Assembly (NCBI GenBank): GCA_905236325.1
Contig: CAJOPJ010000113.1
Location: 1 to 18,570 of the forward strand
Length of the DNA: 18,570 bases
Reading direction: 5' to 3'
Origin: an uncultured Selenomonadaceae bacterium
GTDB lineage: Bacteria; Bacillota; Negativicutes; Selenomonadales; Selenomonadaceae
The position numbers and the translations under genes were made by a program. Under the pieces are notes generated by a model that was not told the DNA's origin, did no database searches, and was given only the letters and a program-made list of their open reading frames with translations. This document shows, piece after piece, positions 1-7,307 of this stretch (the first letter of the stretch is position 1; each line of letters opens with the position of its first letter).

Positions 1-403
1 AACATTTAACAGCCTCATCATTAACAGTTTCCTTGCAGTAAGGGCAAAGGCGCGGTTCCTTTGCAGGCGGCGGCTTAGGCATAAATCTGTTGACTTGTTT
101 AATCAGCAGGAAAATTGCAGCAGCTACAATTAAAAAGTCAAGACAGGTATTTAAAAATACGCCATAAGCAATGACCGGTGCGCCGGCTTCTTTAGCAGCC
201 GCGATTGATTCATAATCCACGCTCGACAGATTGATATACAAATTTGAAAAGTCAACCTTGCCGAGCAAAAGTCCGAGCGGTGGCATTAAAATATCAGCTG
301 TGAACGATGAAACAATTTTTCCGAACGCCGCACCGATAATAACACCTGTTGCCATATCGACAACATTGCCGCGCATTATAAATTTTTTAAATTCTTCCAA
401 CAA
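1..403 (-). CDS. mscL: Large-conductance mechanosensitive channel MscL (3' end cut by window edge)
   Basis: Pentameric inner-membrane channel that opens under membrane tension to release solutes during osmotic downshock. The minus strand encodes a protein beginning MLEEFKKFIMRGNVVDMATG, the classic MscL N-terminal helix and start of TM1, followed by a glycine-rich TM1 and a second hydrophobic segment (about residues 79-104). The visible C-terminus carries CPYC and one more Cys at the edge, consistent with the zinc-ribbon-like tail of many Firmicute MscL proteins. The start is a TTG at 401-403, preceded on the minus strand by AAGGGAG (413-419) with 9-base spacing; a second TTG follows immediately. 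About 134 codons are visible and the stop lies outside. It lies 60 bases downstream of the reductase gene on the same strand and may be cotranscribed with it. Family assignment is very secure. Confidence 0.95.
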   Translation of the reverse strand, partial: MLEEFKKFIMRGNVVDMATGVIIGAAFGKIVSSFTADILMPPLGLLLGKVDFSNLYINLSSVDYESIAAAKEAGAPVIAYGVFLNTCLDFLIVAAAIFLLIKQVNRFMPKPPPAKEPRLCPYCKETVNDEAVKC

Positions 404-463
404 AATAGAAAACTCCCTTCGGTTGTTTTAGTTGTTAGCTATCAGCAAAAAGCCTAAAGTCTA

Positions 464-1339
464 CTAAACTACGCCATAATATTTCAGCAAAGCCTGAGTA
501 CCTTCTGAACCTTTACCTTCGGCTTCCATTTTTCTGACTTCATGTAAAACAGTTGCCAAGATAGGCAAAGACGCGCCGTATGCTGTTGAAGTTTCAAGAC
601 CGATTGCTAAATCTTTGCCGAAATGTTTTAGCATAAAACCTGGATTGAAGTCGCCATCCAAGCCTTTTTTCGCAACATTTGACATTTGAAAACCTGCCGC
701 CGAACCTGTCGAAATTGCCTGAAAAACTTTCTCTACATTCAAGCCTGAAGTTTTAGCATAAGCAAAAGCCTCACACACGCCAGCCAACGCGCCGGCAATA
801 GCAATTTGATTGCAAGCCTTGGTTTTTTGTCCTGCGCCGGCTGTACCTTCATAGACAATAGTTTTACCTAGTACTTCAAAAACAGGTTTTACAGCGTTGA
901 ACGCAGATTCTTCGCCGCCGACAAAAATTGTAAGCGCAGCATTTTTTGCGCCAATGTCGCCGCCGGTTACAGGCGCATCAAGTGCGTTCAGATTTTTAGC
1001 TTTAGCCGCCGCAAAAATTTTTTCAGCAACAACAGGCGATGAAGTTGTCATATCGACCAAATAAGCTCCGGCTTTTGCAGAATCGATAATTCCGCCTTCA
1101 GACAAATAAATCTGCTCAACATCTTTAGGATAGCCGACAATAGTTATGACGACATCTTGATTTTCAGCGCACTTGCCGGCAGTTTCAAACCAATGTGCGC
1201 CTTTGTCGATTAAATTTTGCGCCTTCGACTTCGTGCGATTGTAGACGCTGACTTCAAAACCTGCGTCCATTAAATGCCCTGCCATTGCCGCGCCCATAAT
1301 TCCTGTGCCGATGAAACCAATTTTTTTAATTTCAGCCAT
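464..1339 (-). CDS. NAD(P)-dependent beta-hydroxyacid dehydrogenase (3-hydroxyisobutyrate dehydrogenase / tartronate semialdehyde reductase family)
   Basis: A 291-residue cytosolic oxidoreductase of the 3-hydroxyisobutyrate dehydrogenase superfamily, full length for the family. Seen: an N-terminal Rossmann motif GFIGTGIMG (residues 8-16), DAPVTGG (121-127), the substrate-binding loop of this family, and GQKTKACNQ with the presumed catalytic Lys174 and Asn177. NRT at 34-36 after the second beta strand is often linked to NADP(H) use. The substrate (2-hydroxy-3-oxopropionate, 3-hydroxyisobutyrate, succinic semialdehyde or another) cannot be read from sequence. The gene has its own good promoter (1371-1399) and a GGAAGG ribosome binding site (1351-1356). 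It ends in two consecutive in-frame TAG codons. No glycerate, tartrate or valine catabolic genes are nearby, so a garR label would be a guess. Confidence 0.9.
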   Translation of the reverse strand: MAEIKKIGFIGTGIMGAAMAGHLMDAGFEVSVYNRTKSKAQNLIDKGAHWFETAGKCAENQDVVITIVGYPKDVEQIYLSEGGIIDSAKAGAYLVDMTTSSPVVAEKIFAAAKAKNLNALDAPVTGGDIGAKNAALTIFVGGEESAFNAVKPVFEVLGKTIVYEGTAGAGQKTKACNQIAIAGALAGVCEAFAYAKTSGLNVEKVFQAISTGSAAGFQMSNVAKKGLDGDFNPGFMLKHFGKDLAIGLETSTAYGASLPILATVLHEVRKMEAEGKGSEGTQALLKYYGVV

Positions 1340-1370
1340 TTTTAATTTCGCCTTCCTTCAACAGTCGCAA

Positions 1371-1399
1371 AGTATAACATTTTTATTTTTTCATTTCAA
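1371..1399 (-). promoter_or_regulatory. Sigma-A-type promoter for the beta-hydroxyacid dehydrogenase gene
   Basis: On the minus strand TTGAAA (plus-strand 1394-1399) is followed by exactly 17 bases and TATACT (1371-1376). That is 5/6 matches at each hexamer with ideal spacing. It lies 32 bases before the start codon and also stands in a position to drive mscL. Confidence 0.65.
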
Positions 1400-1406
1400 C
1401 TTTTTT

Positions 1407-1438
1407 AGCTGATTAGTTTTTTAAGTTGCTAATCAGTT
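1407..1438 (-). terminator. Inverted repeat at the 3' end of the waaC-like gene (weak terminator or operator)
   Basis: Perfect 8-base arms CTGATTAG (1409-1416) and CTAATCAG (1429-1436), extendable by a G-U and an A-T pair. The repeat spans the stop codon of the glycosyltransferase gene and ends about 8 bases upstream of the -35 box of the next gene. There is no proper T-run on the minus strand, so it could be a weak terminator or a regulator site. I cannot decide between these. Confidence 0.35.
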
Positions 1439-2435
1439 TATCTTGAACCTGCGCGGCGGTGATCACTTCTAAGCAGTCTTCATTTTTAGGACAAGTGCGT
1501 TTCCAACAGCCTTTGCAATCGCGCGGAACTTCGATAACATTTTCAGCTTGCCCGAAAGCACCATTTCTGACAGCGTCAGTCGGTCCCATTAGCATAAAAG
1601 TTTTCACGTCAAGTGCTGCCGCTAAATGCACAGGTCCTGTATCGCCGCCAAGCATAAATTTTGAATTTTTAATAATGTGCGTGAGTTGTATTAAATTTGT
1701 TTTGCCGACAAGATTTATCGGCGGAATTTCGGTAAGTGATTCAATTTCGGCTGCGCGATTTAAATCAACATCACCGCCGCCAATCATAACAGGAATAATT
1801 TTTTTGTCATAAAGCCAGTCGCTAACTTTTGCAAAATTTTCAACAGTCCAACGCTTGTTAGCCCAGTTTGCGCCGACTGCAAAAATTGCATAGTTGTTGC
1901 CTTCACAAAAACCTGCTTGCTTAAAAATTGCGTCAGCTTTTTTCTGTTCAGTTTCAGGAACTTCGAGCGGAAATTTAATTTCATTGACCTTGCAACCTAA
2001 AGCACGTGCTGTATCTAAATACCTTTCGACAATGTGTCCTTGCGAATGTTCGCCGATAACAGGCTTTGAAATTTTGTCGCTAAATTCGCGCATATCGCAA
2101 ATGCCCAGTTTGATATTTGATTTTGCAAAGTAAGCAATCGCCGCCGACTTGAACAAGCCTTGCAAATCCAAAACTGCGTCATAACTTTCGGCTTGAATTT
2201 CAGCCTTGAATGGAAAAAATTTTTTCAGGAAACCGCTCGGCGTTTTGAAGTCTTTTTTCTGAAACAAAATAATTTTATCAACGCAGGGATTCATTTTCAG
2301 CAAGTCATAAGCAGGCGGCTCGACAATCCAAGTAACCTTTGCGTTTGGAAAAGTTTCCTTGATAGCGTAGCTAACAGGTAGCGCGTGAATTACATCGCCA
2401 ATCGCGCTCAACTTTACAATCAAAACATTTTGCAA
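1413..2435 (-). CDS. waaC: Glycosyltransferase family 9, lipopolysaccharide heptosyltransferase I-like
   Basis: A 340-residue GT-B glycosyltransferase of family GT9. WaaC enzymes add the first heptose to the Kdo of the LPS inner core on the cytoplasmic face of the inner membrane. Seen: N-terminal VLIVKLSAIGDVIHALP (residues 4-20), the GT9 hallmark; YDAVLDLQGLFKSA in the middle; HIVERY; and GGDTGPVHLAAAL in the C-terminal half, the sugar-nucleotide binding loop. A cysteine-rich stretch CKGCWKRTCPKNEDC follows near the C-terminus, as in many family members. The start is TTG at 2433-2435 with GGAGG upstream, 9-base spacing, 4 bases after the fliB stop, so translation is probably coupled to fliB. 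That coupling leaves open a role in flagellin glycosylation rather than LPS. Presence of the family supports an outer membrane. Confidence 0.85.
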   Translation of the reverse strand: MQNVLIVKLSAIGDVIHALPVSYAIKETFPNAKVTWIVEPPAYDLLKMNPCVDKIILFQKKDFKTPSGFLKKFFPFKAEIQAESYDAVLDLQGLFKSAAIAYFAKSNIKLGICDMREFSDKISKPVIGEHSQGHIVERYLDTARALGCKVNEIKFPLEVPETEQKKADAIFKQAGFCEGNNYAIFAVGANWANKRWTVENFAKVSDWLYDKKIIPVMIGGGDVDLNRAAEIESLTEIPPINLVGKTNLIQLTHIIKNSKFMLGGDTGPVHLAAALDVKTFMLMGPTDAVRNGAFGQAENVIEVPRDCKGCWKRTCPKNEDCLEVITAAQVQDKLISNLKN

Positions 2436-2439
2436 ATTA

Positions 2440-3444
2440 TCAATCCTCCAACATCAAGTCAGAAAAATTTTTGTCGTCACAGCGCAAGGCAAAATTTTTT
2501 ATTGCGTCCATTCCGCCTTTGCTGTGATCCAACATATCACTCACAGCGCAAATCAAATTTATCAAATCTTCCGCCGTGAACGACTGCCGCGCAATTATAT
2601 TCAAAATCAACGCAAATTGCAAAACTTTAAACGCCGTGACAAAAATTCTGCAGTTGACTTTGTCGTCAGCCAAAAATGCGTGCGGATAACAGCGCATAAA
2701 AAATTCATTCACCAAGTAATTTTCAAAAATAATTTCACTTTCCGAAGTCCAACTTCGATTTTTTAAATAACTTTCGCGCAGAAATTTTTTATTTTGTTCA
2801 GTCAATTTTGCGTTGTACATTTCGGCAAAAATTTCAATCAAAGTTTTTGCGTGATTTTCAGCGTCGAAATTATCAAAAGTTTCTGCGCCGAAATATTTGC
2901 AAAGCTTTTTCAAGCGTTTATTGATTGAAAAATTTCTGTCCTGCAAAATTTCAATTGCCGAACTTTGTAACTGCAAAAAATTTTCTGCGTTGTCGATTCT
3001 GTCTGTAAAATCAACAATCATTCGCGCAGAATAATTTTCAGTCGGAATAAATTTTATTTTGTCATTGCGCAGTAAAATCAATTTTGCGGCGACAGGACAA
3101 GTCAGCGTCATTGACTGCTGAAAAATTTTGTCGCTGATTTTGTAAGTCACGCGCGGATAACTTGAACAGATTGCCGATAAAAAAATTTCGCCGTGCGCCT
3201 TTTGAATTTTACACAAAAAATCCGCGCCTAAAAAAGCGCATTTGCCCTGCGTATCAGTTTTTATCACAGTCAAATTTTCTGCCGAAGTTTCAAAGTTGGC
3301 TAAAAAATCTGCGTCGAAATCATTTTTATATTTTTGCCAAGTTTCTGCGTCAACTTGAACCTGCCAATCTTGGCAACAGCGCGAATTACAAATTTTGCCG
3401 TCGCACTGAAAATTTTTTACATAATCAGCCAAAATAAATTTCAT
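2440..3444 (-). CDS. fliB: Flagellin lysine N-methylase FliB
   Basis: FliB methylates surface lysines of flagellin in some enterobacteria and Firmicutes. The 334-residue product shows the family's cysteine signature: C14, C19, C23, C24 followed by QDW; then GKCAFLGADFLCKIQKAHGE (about residues 66-85); then CSSYPR and LTCPVAA. These cysteines are believed to bind an iron-sulfur cluster. I chose ATG at 3442-3444 because the GGTG before it is 6 bases away; an in-frame GTG at 3451-3453 would add three residues. It is very rich in Lys, Asn, Phe and Ile, with AT-rich codons. It is divergent from rpsO and 4 bases upstream of the glycosyltransferase gene. No flagellin gene is in the window. The substrate is therefore inferred from the family and from the nearby flagellar operon. 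Confidence 0.88.
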   Translation of the reverse strand: MKFILADYVKNFQCDGKICNSRCCQDWQVQVDAETWQKYKNDFDADFLANFETSAENLTVIKTDTQGKCAFLGADFLCKIQKAHGEIFLSAICSSYPRVTYKISDKIFQQSMTLTCPVAAKLILLRNDKIKFIPTENYSARMIVDFTDRIDNAENFLQLQSSAIEILQDRNFSINKRLKKLCKYFGAETFDNFDAENHAKTLIEIFAEMYNAKLTEQNKKFLRESYLKNRSWTSESEIIFENYLVNEFFMRCYPHAFLADDKVNCRIFVTAFKVLQFALILNIIARQSFTAEDLINLICAVSDMLDHSKGGMDAIKNFALRCDDKNFSDLMLED

Positions 3445-3498
3445 AATTATCACCGGCTGAAGTTTTCTAAAAAAAATTTTTTAATCCTGCAAAGTTGG

Positions 3499-3527
3499 TT
3501 GACGCACAAATTTAATTGTGCTAAACT
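3499..3527 (+). promoter_or_regulatory. rpsO promoter with a palindromic spacer
   Basis: TTGACG (3499-3504), a 17-base spacer and TAAACT (3522-3527), giving a transcript start near 3534. The spacer region contains an 18-base interrupted palindrome, GCACAA-N6-TTGTGC (3504-3521), which could be an operator or chance. The divergent fliB gene starts at 3444, so a protein bound here could affect both genes. Confidence 0.6.
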
Positions 3528-3541
3528 TGCAAAAGTATCGA

Positions 3542-3610
3542 CCTCAACGCGGTTTGTCGTTTCTCCAACGCAAACTTGGTTGCAGGAATTTTTTTAGTTT
3601 ATGGAGGAGT
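3542..3610 (+). promoter_or_regulatory. Candidate ribosomal protein S15 autoregulatory leader of rpsO
   Basis: The leader folds by hand into one long hairpin. CCT (3542-3544) pairs with AGG (3584-3586) with C3583 bulged, CAAC (3545-3548) with GTTG (3579-3582), GTTTG (3552-3556) with CAAAC (3571-3575), and CGTT (3558-3561) with AACG (3567-3570), closing a TCTCC loop (3562-3566). G3551-T3576 forms a G-U wobble stacked on G3552-C3575, the G-U/G-C signature S15 recognises in 16S rRNA. The loop TCTCC can pair with the GGAGG Shine-Dalgarno (3603-3607), making a pseudoknot that would hide the ribosome binding site. Seven Ts (3589-3595) follow the hairpin, so transcription attenuation is an alternative. 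S15 feedback on rpsO is known in several phyla through different RNA folds; this assignment is inference. Confidence 0.5.
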
Positions 3611-3617
3611 TTTACAA

Positions 3618-3884
3618 ATGTTGAACAAAGAATCAAAAGCAGAAATTATGCAAAAGTACGCCAAACATGAAGGCGATACAGGTTCGCCGGAAGTTCAAAT
3701 CGCACTTTTGACAGCAAGAATTTCCTATCTTACCGAACACTTGAAGGAGCACAAAAAAGATCATCATTCACGTCGCGGCTTGTTGAAAATGGTTGGTGCT
3801 CGTCGTCGCCTTTTAAGCTACCTCAGCAAAAAAGACATCAACCGCTACCGCGATATCATTGCACAACTCAATTTGCGTAAGTAA
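3618..3884 (+). CDS. rpsO: 30S ribosomal protein S15
   Basis: An 88-residue protein matching the standard S15 length. It binds the 16S rRNA central-domain three-way junction early in 30S assembly. Seen: GDTGSPEVQIALLTARI, then LTEHLKEHKKDHHSRRGL and MVGARRRLLSYL, which are hallmark S15 segments. The ATG at 3618 has GGAGGAG (3603-3609) 8 bases upstream; an earlier in-frame start would not have such a site. It is monocistronic between its own promoter and a good terminator. pnp, its common neighbour, does not follow it here. Confidence 0.98.
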   Translation: MLNKESKAEIMQKYAKHEGDTGSPEVQIALLTARISYLTEHLKEHKKDHHSRRGLLKMVGARRRLLSYLSKKDINRYRDIIAQLNLRK

Positions 3885-3895
3885 AAAAATTTTTC

Positions 3896-3923
3896 AATCC
3901 CGGTCTCGATCGGGATTTTTTTT
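3896..3923 (+). terminator. Rho-independent terminator after rpsO
   Basis: AATCCCG (3896-3902) and CGGGATT (3911-3917) form a 7-base-pair stem, extendable by a G-U pair, followed by a run of Ts to about 3923. It separates rpsO from the flagellar operon. Confidence 0.85.
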
Positions 3924-3958
3924 ATTTACAGAAAAAATATTTTCAGTTAAAATAAATT

Positions 3959-3985
3959 TAACTTTACAATTCAGTTAGTCGATAG
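3959..3985 (+). promoter_or_regulatory. Sigma-28 (FliA/SigD)-like promoter for the flgG operon
   Basis: TAAC (3959-3962), 15 bases, GTCGATAG (3978-3985). The flagellar sigma-28 consensus is TAAA-N15-GCCGATAA, so both boxes match closely at the exact spacing. It lies about 60 bases upstream of flgG and after the rpsO terminator, and no equally good sigma-A promoter is seen there. Assigned by motif only. Confidence 0.5.
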
Positions 3986-4047
3986 AACATTTAGAGATTT
4001 TTTGTGACAAGGAAGTCCGATTCAATTTTGAGGAGGATTGTTTAATT

Positions 4048-4839
4048 ATGATGAGATCACTTTGGTCTGCAGCGTCAGGTATGCTTGCACAGCAAAAAAA
4101 TATGGACGTGGTAGCCCACAACTTGGCAAATGTTAATACTTACGGCAACAAGAAAGTTCGCGCAGAATTTCAAGATTTAATTTATCAAACACTGCGCGAT
4201 GCCGGCGGAACTTCAGGCAATGGGACGCAATATCCTCAAGGCTTACAAATTGGCTTGGGTGTTAGAGTTGCCGCCACGAACAGAATTTTTGTTCAAGGAC
4301 CTTTGCAAACAACCGACAGACCAACTGATATTGGTATTCAGGGCGAGGGTTTTTTCCAGGTTCAACTGCCCGACGGCACAACTGCTTATACGCGCGACGG
4401 CTCCTTCAAGCTGGATTCACAACGCAGACTTGTTACCAGCGACGGCTTTTTGCTTGTGCCAAACATTACGCTTGAACAAAATGCAACGCTTGACAGCGTA
4501 GTTATCAGCTATGATGGGCGCGTTTCAGATACTCCTTCCGGCGGTCAACAAACAGAAATCGGTCAAATAACTATTGCGCGTTTTATCAATCCTGAGGGAC
4601 TTTATGCTTACGGCAAAAATTTATTCTTGGAAACTGCAGCCTCCGGTGCACCTATTGTAAGCGAACCAGGAACTGACGGCGCAGGCGTTTTGACGCAGGG
4701 AACTGTCGAAATGTCCGGCGTTCAAATTGCTGAAGAAATGGTCAATATGATTATTGCTCAGCGCGCTTATGAATCAAATTCAAAAGCAATTACAACTACT
4801 GATTCAATGTTGGAAATTGCAAATCAGCTTAAGCGTTAA
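4048..4839 (+). CDS. flgG: Flagellar distal rod protein FlgG
   Basis: Structural protein of the distal rod of the flagellar basal body, exported by the flagellar type III apparatus. The 263-residue length equals the usual FlgG length. Seen: N-terminal SLWSAASGMLAQQKNMDVVAHNLANV, the rod/hook signature; DIGIQGEGFFQVQLPDG and AYTRDGSFKLD in the central part; and the C-terminal helix AEEMVNMIIAQRAYESNSKAI ending SMLEIANQL. There is no cleavable signal peptide, as expected. The start is the first of two adjacent ATGs, 11 bases after AGGAGG (4031-4036). It heads the operon flgG-flgA-flgH-flgI-flgJ. The proximal-rod gene flgF, often directly upstream, is absent here. Confidence 0.97.
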   Translation: MMRSLWSAASGMLAQQKNMDVVAHNLANVNTYGNKKVRAEFQDLIYQTLRDAGGTSGNGTQYPQGLQIGLGVRVAATNRIFVQGPLQTTDRPTDIGIQGEGFFQVQLPDGTTAYTRDGSFKLDSQRRLVTSDGFLLVPNITLEQNATLDSVVISYDGRVSDTPSGGQQTEIGQITIARFINPEGLYAYGKNLFLETAASGAPIVSEPGTDGAGVLTQGTVEMSGVQIAEEMVNMIIAQRAYESNSKAITTTDSMLEIANQLKR

Positions 4840-4844
4840 TTGAC

Positions 4845-5555
4845 ATGAAAAAAATAATTTCAATCGCGGCGTTAATTTTGCTTATAATTTCGCCGCGTGT
4901 TTTTGCAAATCAGATTATTCCGGGCGGACAAATTGAAGCAATGGCAAAGGCTGAAATTGAAAATTTTTTGGCAAACCGCGGAGAATACCGCCGCCACGAA
5001 ATTGAATTTATGCGCACAATAAATGATGTCAATGTTCCAAACGGCGTGATTGATATTCAAGTCACTTTGCCACAAAACAATGTAAGCTATTCCGGAATGA
5101 CACCAATTCGCGCTAGAATTTCAATAGGCGGCAGATTTTATCGCGATATTAACTTCACGGCAAATGTAAAAATTTTTGACAATGTAGTTGTAGCCAATCA
5201 CGACTTGCGAATTGAGGAAATCGTTGGCGAAACTGATTTTAGGATTGACGAAGTGCAAATTGATGGGCGCACTGAGTACTGCAAAGACATTGCCGAAGTT
5301 AAAGGTCTTGTTCCACACAGGTACATTCGCGCCGGTTCGCCTGTTGCCAAAAGTTATTTTCAGCAACCTGTCGTGATAAACAGCGGCGCGGCTGTCAGGA
5401 TAATTGTAAAACGCAATGGCATGGAAGTTTCGGCAAAAGGCGTTGCAATGTCGCGCGGCAGAATCGGTCAAGTCATTAAAGTTAAAAATGAATCTTCGCA
5501 GAAAATTTTATCTGCAACAATTATTGATGCGCAAACTGTGGAGGTGGTATTTTAA
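4845..5555 (+). CDS. flgA: Flagellar P-ring assembly chaperone FlgA
   Basis: Periplasmic chaperone needed to polymerise FlgI into the P-ring. The 236-residue product has a Sec signal peptide (MKKIISIAALILLIISPRVFA, likely cut after residue 21). A C-terminal SAF-like domain follows, about residues 112-235, with typical motifs EDL-like NHDLRIEEI, IRAGSPVAKSYF, RNGMEVSAKGVAMSRGRIGQVIKVKN and near-terminal SATIIDAQTVEV. It begins 5 bases after the flgG stop without a clear Shine-Dalgarno, so translation is probably coupled to flgG. Its stop overlaps the flgH start by one base. Confidence 0.93.
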   Translation: MKKIISIAALILLIISPRVFANQIIPGGQIEAMAKAEIENFLANRGEYRRHEIEFMRTINDVNVPNGVIDIQVTLPQNNVSYSGMTPIRARISIGGRFYRDINFTANVKIFDNVVVANHDLRIEEIVGETDFRIDEVQIDGRTEYCKDIAEVKGLVPHRYIRAGSPVAKSYFQQPVVINSGAAVRIIVKRNGMEVSAKGVAMSRGRIGQVIKVKNESSQKILSATIIDAQTVEVVF

Positions 5556-6142
5556 TGTTGAAAAAAATTTTTAGCTTGCTGTTGATTGCGGCTTTTATAT
5601 CAATAAATTTTTCAACCGAAGTTGAAGCAAGGTCGCTTTGGAATGAGCGCGGCGGCTGGAGTATGTTTTCAGACAAAAAAGCACGCAATGTCGGCGATAT
5701 TTTAACTATTGTCATAAATGAAAGTACAACACAATCTTCCTCAATGTCACGCACAAACAACAAAGAAGGCAGTGTAAACATTGGAGCCGGCACAGGAATT
5801 TTTCACTTCATTGAGGCACTTGGAGCCACAGGCGAAGATAGTTTTACTGCGAACGGCACTGCGAACGGCACAAACAGGTTTTCAGGACAAATTACAGTTA
5901 CAGTTGTTGAAGTTTTGCCACACGACAATATGATTGTAGAAGGCACGCAGTCAATTTGGCAAAATCGCGATGAACACAAAATTACACTGCGCGGAATTGT
6001 TCGGCGCGATGATGTTACAATGAACAACACAGTTCCTTCAACGCGCGTGGCAGATGCAACTATCAAGTTTGACGGCAAGGGACCTTTAAATGCAAAACAG
6101 CGTCAAGGCATTTTGACGCAGATATTTAATATCTTGTTCTGA
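5555..6142 (+). CDS. flgH: Flagellar L-ring protein FlgH, lacking the lipoprotein cysteine
   Basis: FlgH forms the outer-membrane L-ring around the rod, and its presence implies a diderm cell. The 195-residue product shows the family core: ARNVGDILTIVINESTTQSS (about residues 43-62), RFSGQITVTVVEVLPHDNMIVEG, and the C-terminal AKQRQGILTQIF. Enterobacterial FlgH is a lipoprotein with a lipobox cysteine. Here the N-terminus is an ordinary signal peptide ending VEA (residues 24-26) with no cysteine, and the whole protein has none. It would be released by signal peptidase I and not lipidated. The start overlaps the flgA stop (TAATG), with GGAGGTGG (5540-5547) 7 bases upstream. Confidence 0.94.
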   Translation: MLKKIFSLLLIAAFISINFSTEVEARSLWNERGGWSMFSDKKARNVGDILTIVINESTTQSSSMSRTNNKEGSVNIGAGTGIFHFIEALGATGEDSFTANGTANGTNRFSGQITVTVVEVLPHDNMIVEGTQSIWQNRDEHKITLRGIVRRDDVTMNNTVPSTRVADATIKFDGKGPLNAKQRQGILTQIFNILF

Positions 6143-6167
6143 TTTCACAAGCAGGAAGTGTGGCTGT

Positions 6168-7292
6168 ATGAAAAAATTTTTTACATTACTGACTTTAATT
6201 TGTTGCATTGCACTGACAACTCAAACAGTCTTTGCAATAAGTGCACCGACGCGCATTAAAGACATTGCAAAAGTTCAAGGCGTACGCAGCAACCAACTTA
6301 TAGGTTATGGCTTAGTTGTCGGCTTGAATGGTACAGGCGATTCAGACGACGTTCCGCAGATGATATCCTCAACTGTTTCAATGTTACGCAGTTTTGGAAT
6401 TACTGTAAGTCAAGCCGATTTGGATTCTGACAATGTTGCGGCTGTTATTGTGACGGCAACTTTGCCGCCATTTGTCCGCGAAGGCGACACAATTGATGTT
6501 ACAATCAGCTCAATGGGAGACGCGTCAAGTATTCAAGGCGGAATGCTTTTACAAACACCACTGCGTGCTGCTGACGGCGAAGTTTATGCAGTTGCACAAG
6601 GACCTGTTTCAACCGGCGGCTTTATGGCTGGCAATGGAACAAATAATACCGCGCAAAGAAACTATCCAACTGTCGGCACAACGCCAAATGGCGCGAGTGT
6701 TGAAAAAACTGTCGAAGATGATTTAGGCACGAACGGTCAAATTTCATTAAGCCTTAGTCAACCTGACTTCACGACTGCAACGCGCATTACAAATGCAATA
6801 AATTCAGCATACTATCCAATGAACATTGCACGCGCCGCAAATCCCGGCAGAATTGATGTTGTAATTCCTGCCGGTTACCGCTCAAATGTTGTGGAATTTA
6901 TTTCGCGCGTCGAACTTTTGGAAATCAGACCTGACAATGTTGCTAAAGTTGTCTTTAATGAACGCACAGGAACAATAGTTATGGGCGGCGAAGTCAGCGT
7001 TGATGAATGTGCAATAACTCAAGGCGGCTTATCAATTCGCGTTGCAAGGAATTTCGATACTTCGCAACCAAATCCACTGTCTTTAGGTCGAGGACGCACA
7101 ACTGTTACACCTAGCGACGAAACCGAAGTTGAGGAAATGGCTTCAAATTCAATAGTCCTGCCACCAACTACAAATGTCAATGACTTGGTCGGCGCACTTA
7201 ATGCAGTTGGTGCAACGCCGCGTGATTGTATTTCAATTTTGCAGGCACTTAAAGCTGCCGGCGCAATTCATGCAGTGCTTGAGATTATTTAG
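6168..7292 (+). CDS. flgI: Flagellar P-ring protein FlgI
   Basis: Periplasmic P-ring subunit that surrounds the rod in the peptidoglycan layer. The 374-residue product is of normal length. It has a signal peptide (cut probably after FA at residue 23), then the strongly conserved start APTRIKDIAKVQGVRSNQL, GYGLVVGLNGTGDSD, PPFVREGDTIDVTISSMGDA and LLQTPLRAADGEVYAVAQGP, and C-terminal conserved segments including VVFNERTGTIVMGG and LNAVGATPRDCISILQALKAAGA. AGGAAGTG (6153-6160) lies 7 bases before the ATG. The middle (about residues 150-180) is rich in Asn, Thr and Gly and looks variable. Confidence 0.97.
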   Translation: MKKFFTLLTLICCIALTTQTVFAISAPTRIKDIAKVQGVRSNQLIGYGLVVGLNGTGDSDDVPQMISSTVSMLRSFGITVSQADLDSDNVAAVIVTATLPPFVREGDTIDVTISSMGDASSIQGGMLLQTPLRAADGEVYAVAQGPVSTGGFMAGNGTNNTAQRNYPTVGTTPNGASVEKTVEDDLGTNGQISLSLSQPDFTTATRITNAINSAYYPMNIARAANPGRIDVVIPAGYRSNVVEFISRVELLEIRPDNVAKVVFNERTGTIVMGGEVSVDECAITQGGLSIRVARNFDTSQPNPLSLGRGRTTVTPSDETEVEEMASNSIVLPPTTNVNDLVGALNAVGATPRDCISILQALKAAGAIHAVLEII

Positions 7293-7307
7293 TTTGAGGT
7301 GATAAAA

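Noticed and set aside
231..431. 66-codon plus-strand frame at the left edge.
   Set aside because: It is antisense to mscL, which has the expected start, ribosome binding site and signature residues.
2524..2766. Open frames on the plus strand across the fliB and glycosyltransferase region, such as this one and 1459-1812.
   Set aside because: They lie opposite well-supported genes, have no ribosome binding site and encode compositionally odd products. They are shadows caused by codon bias.
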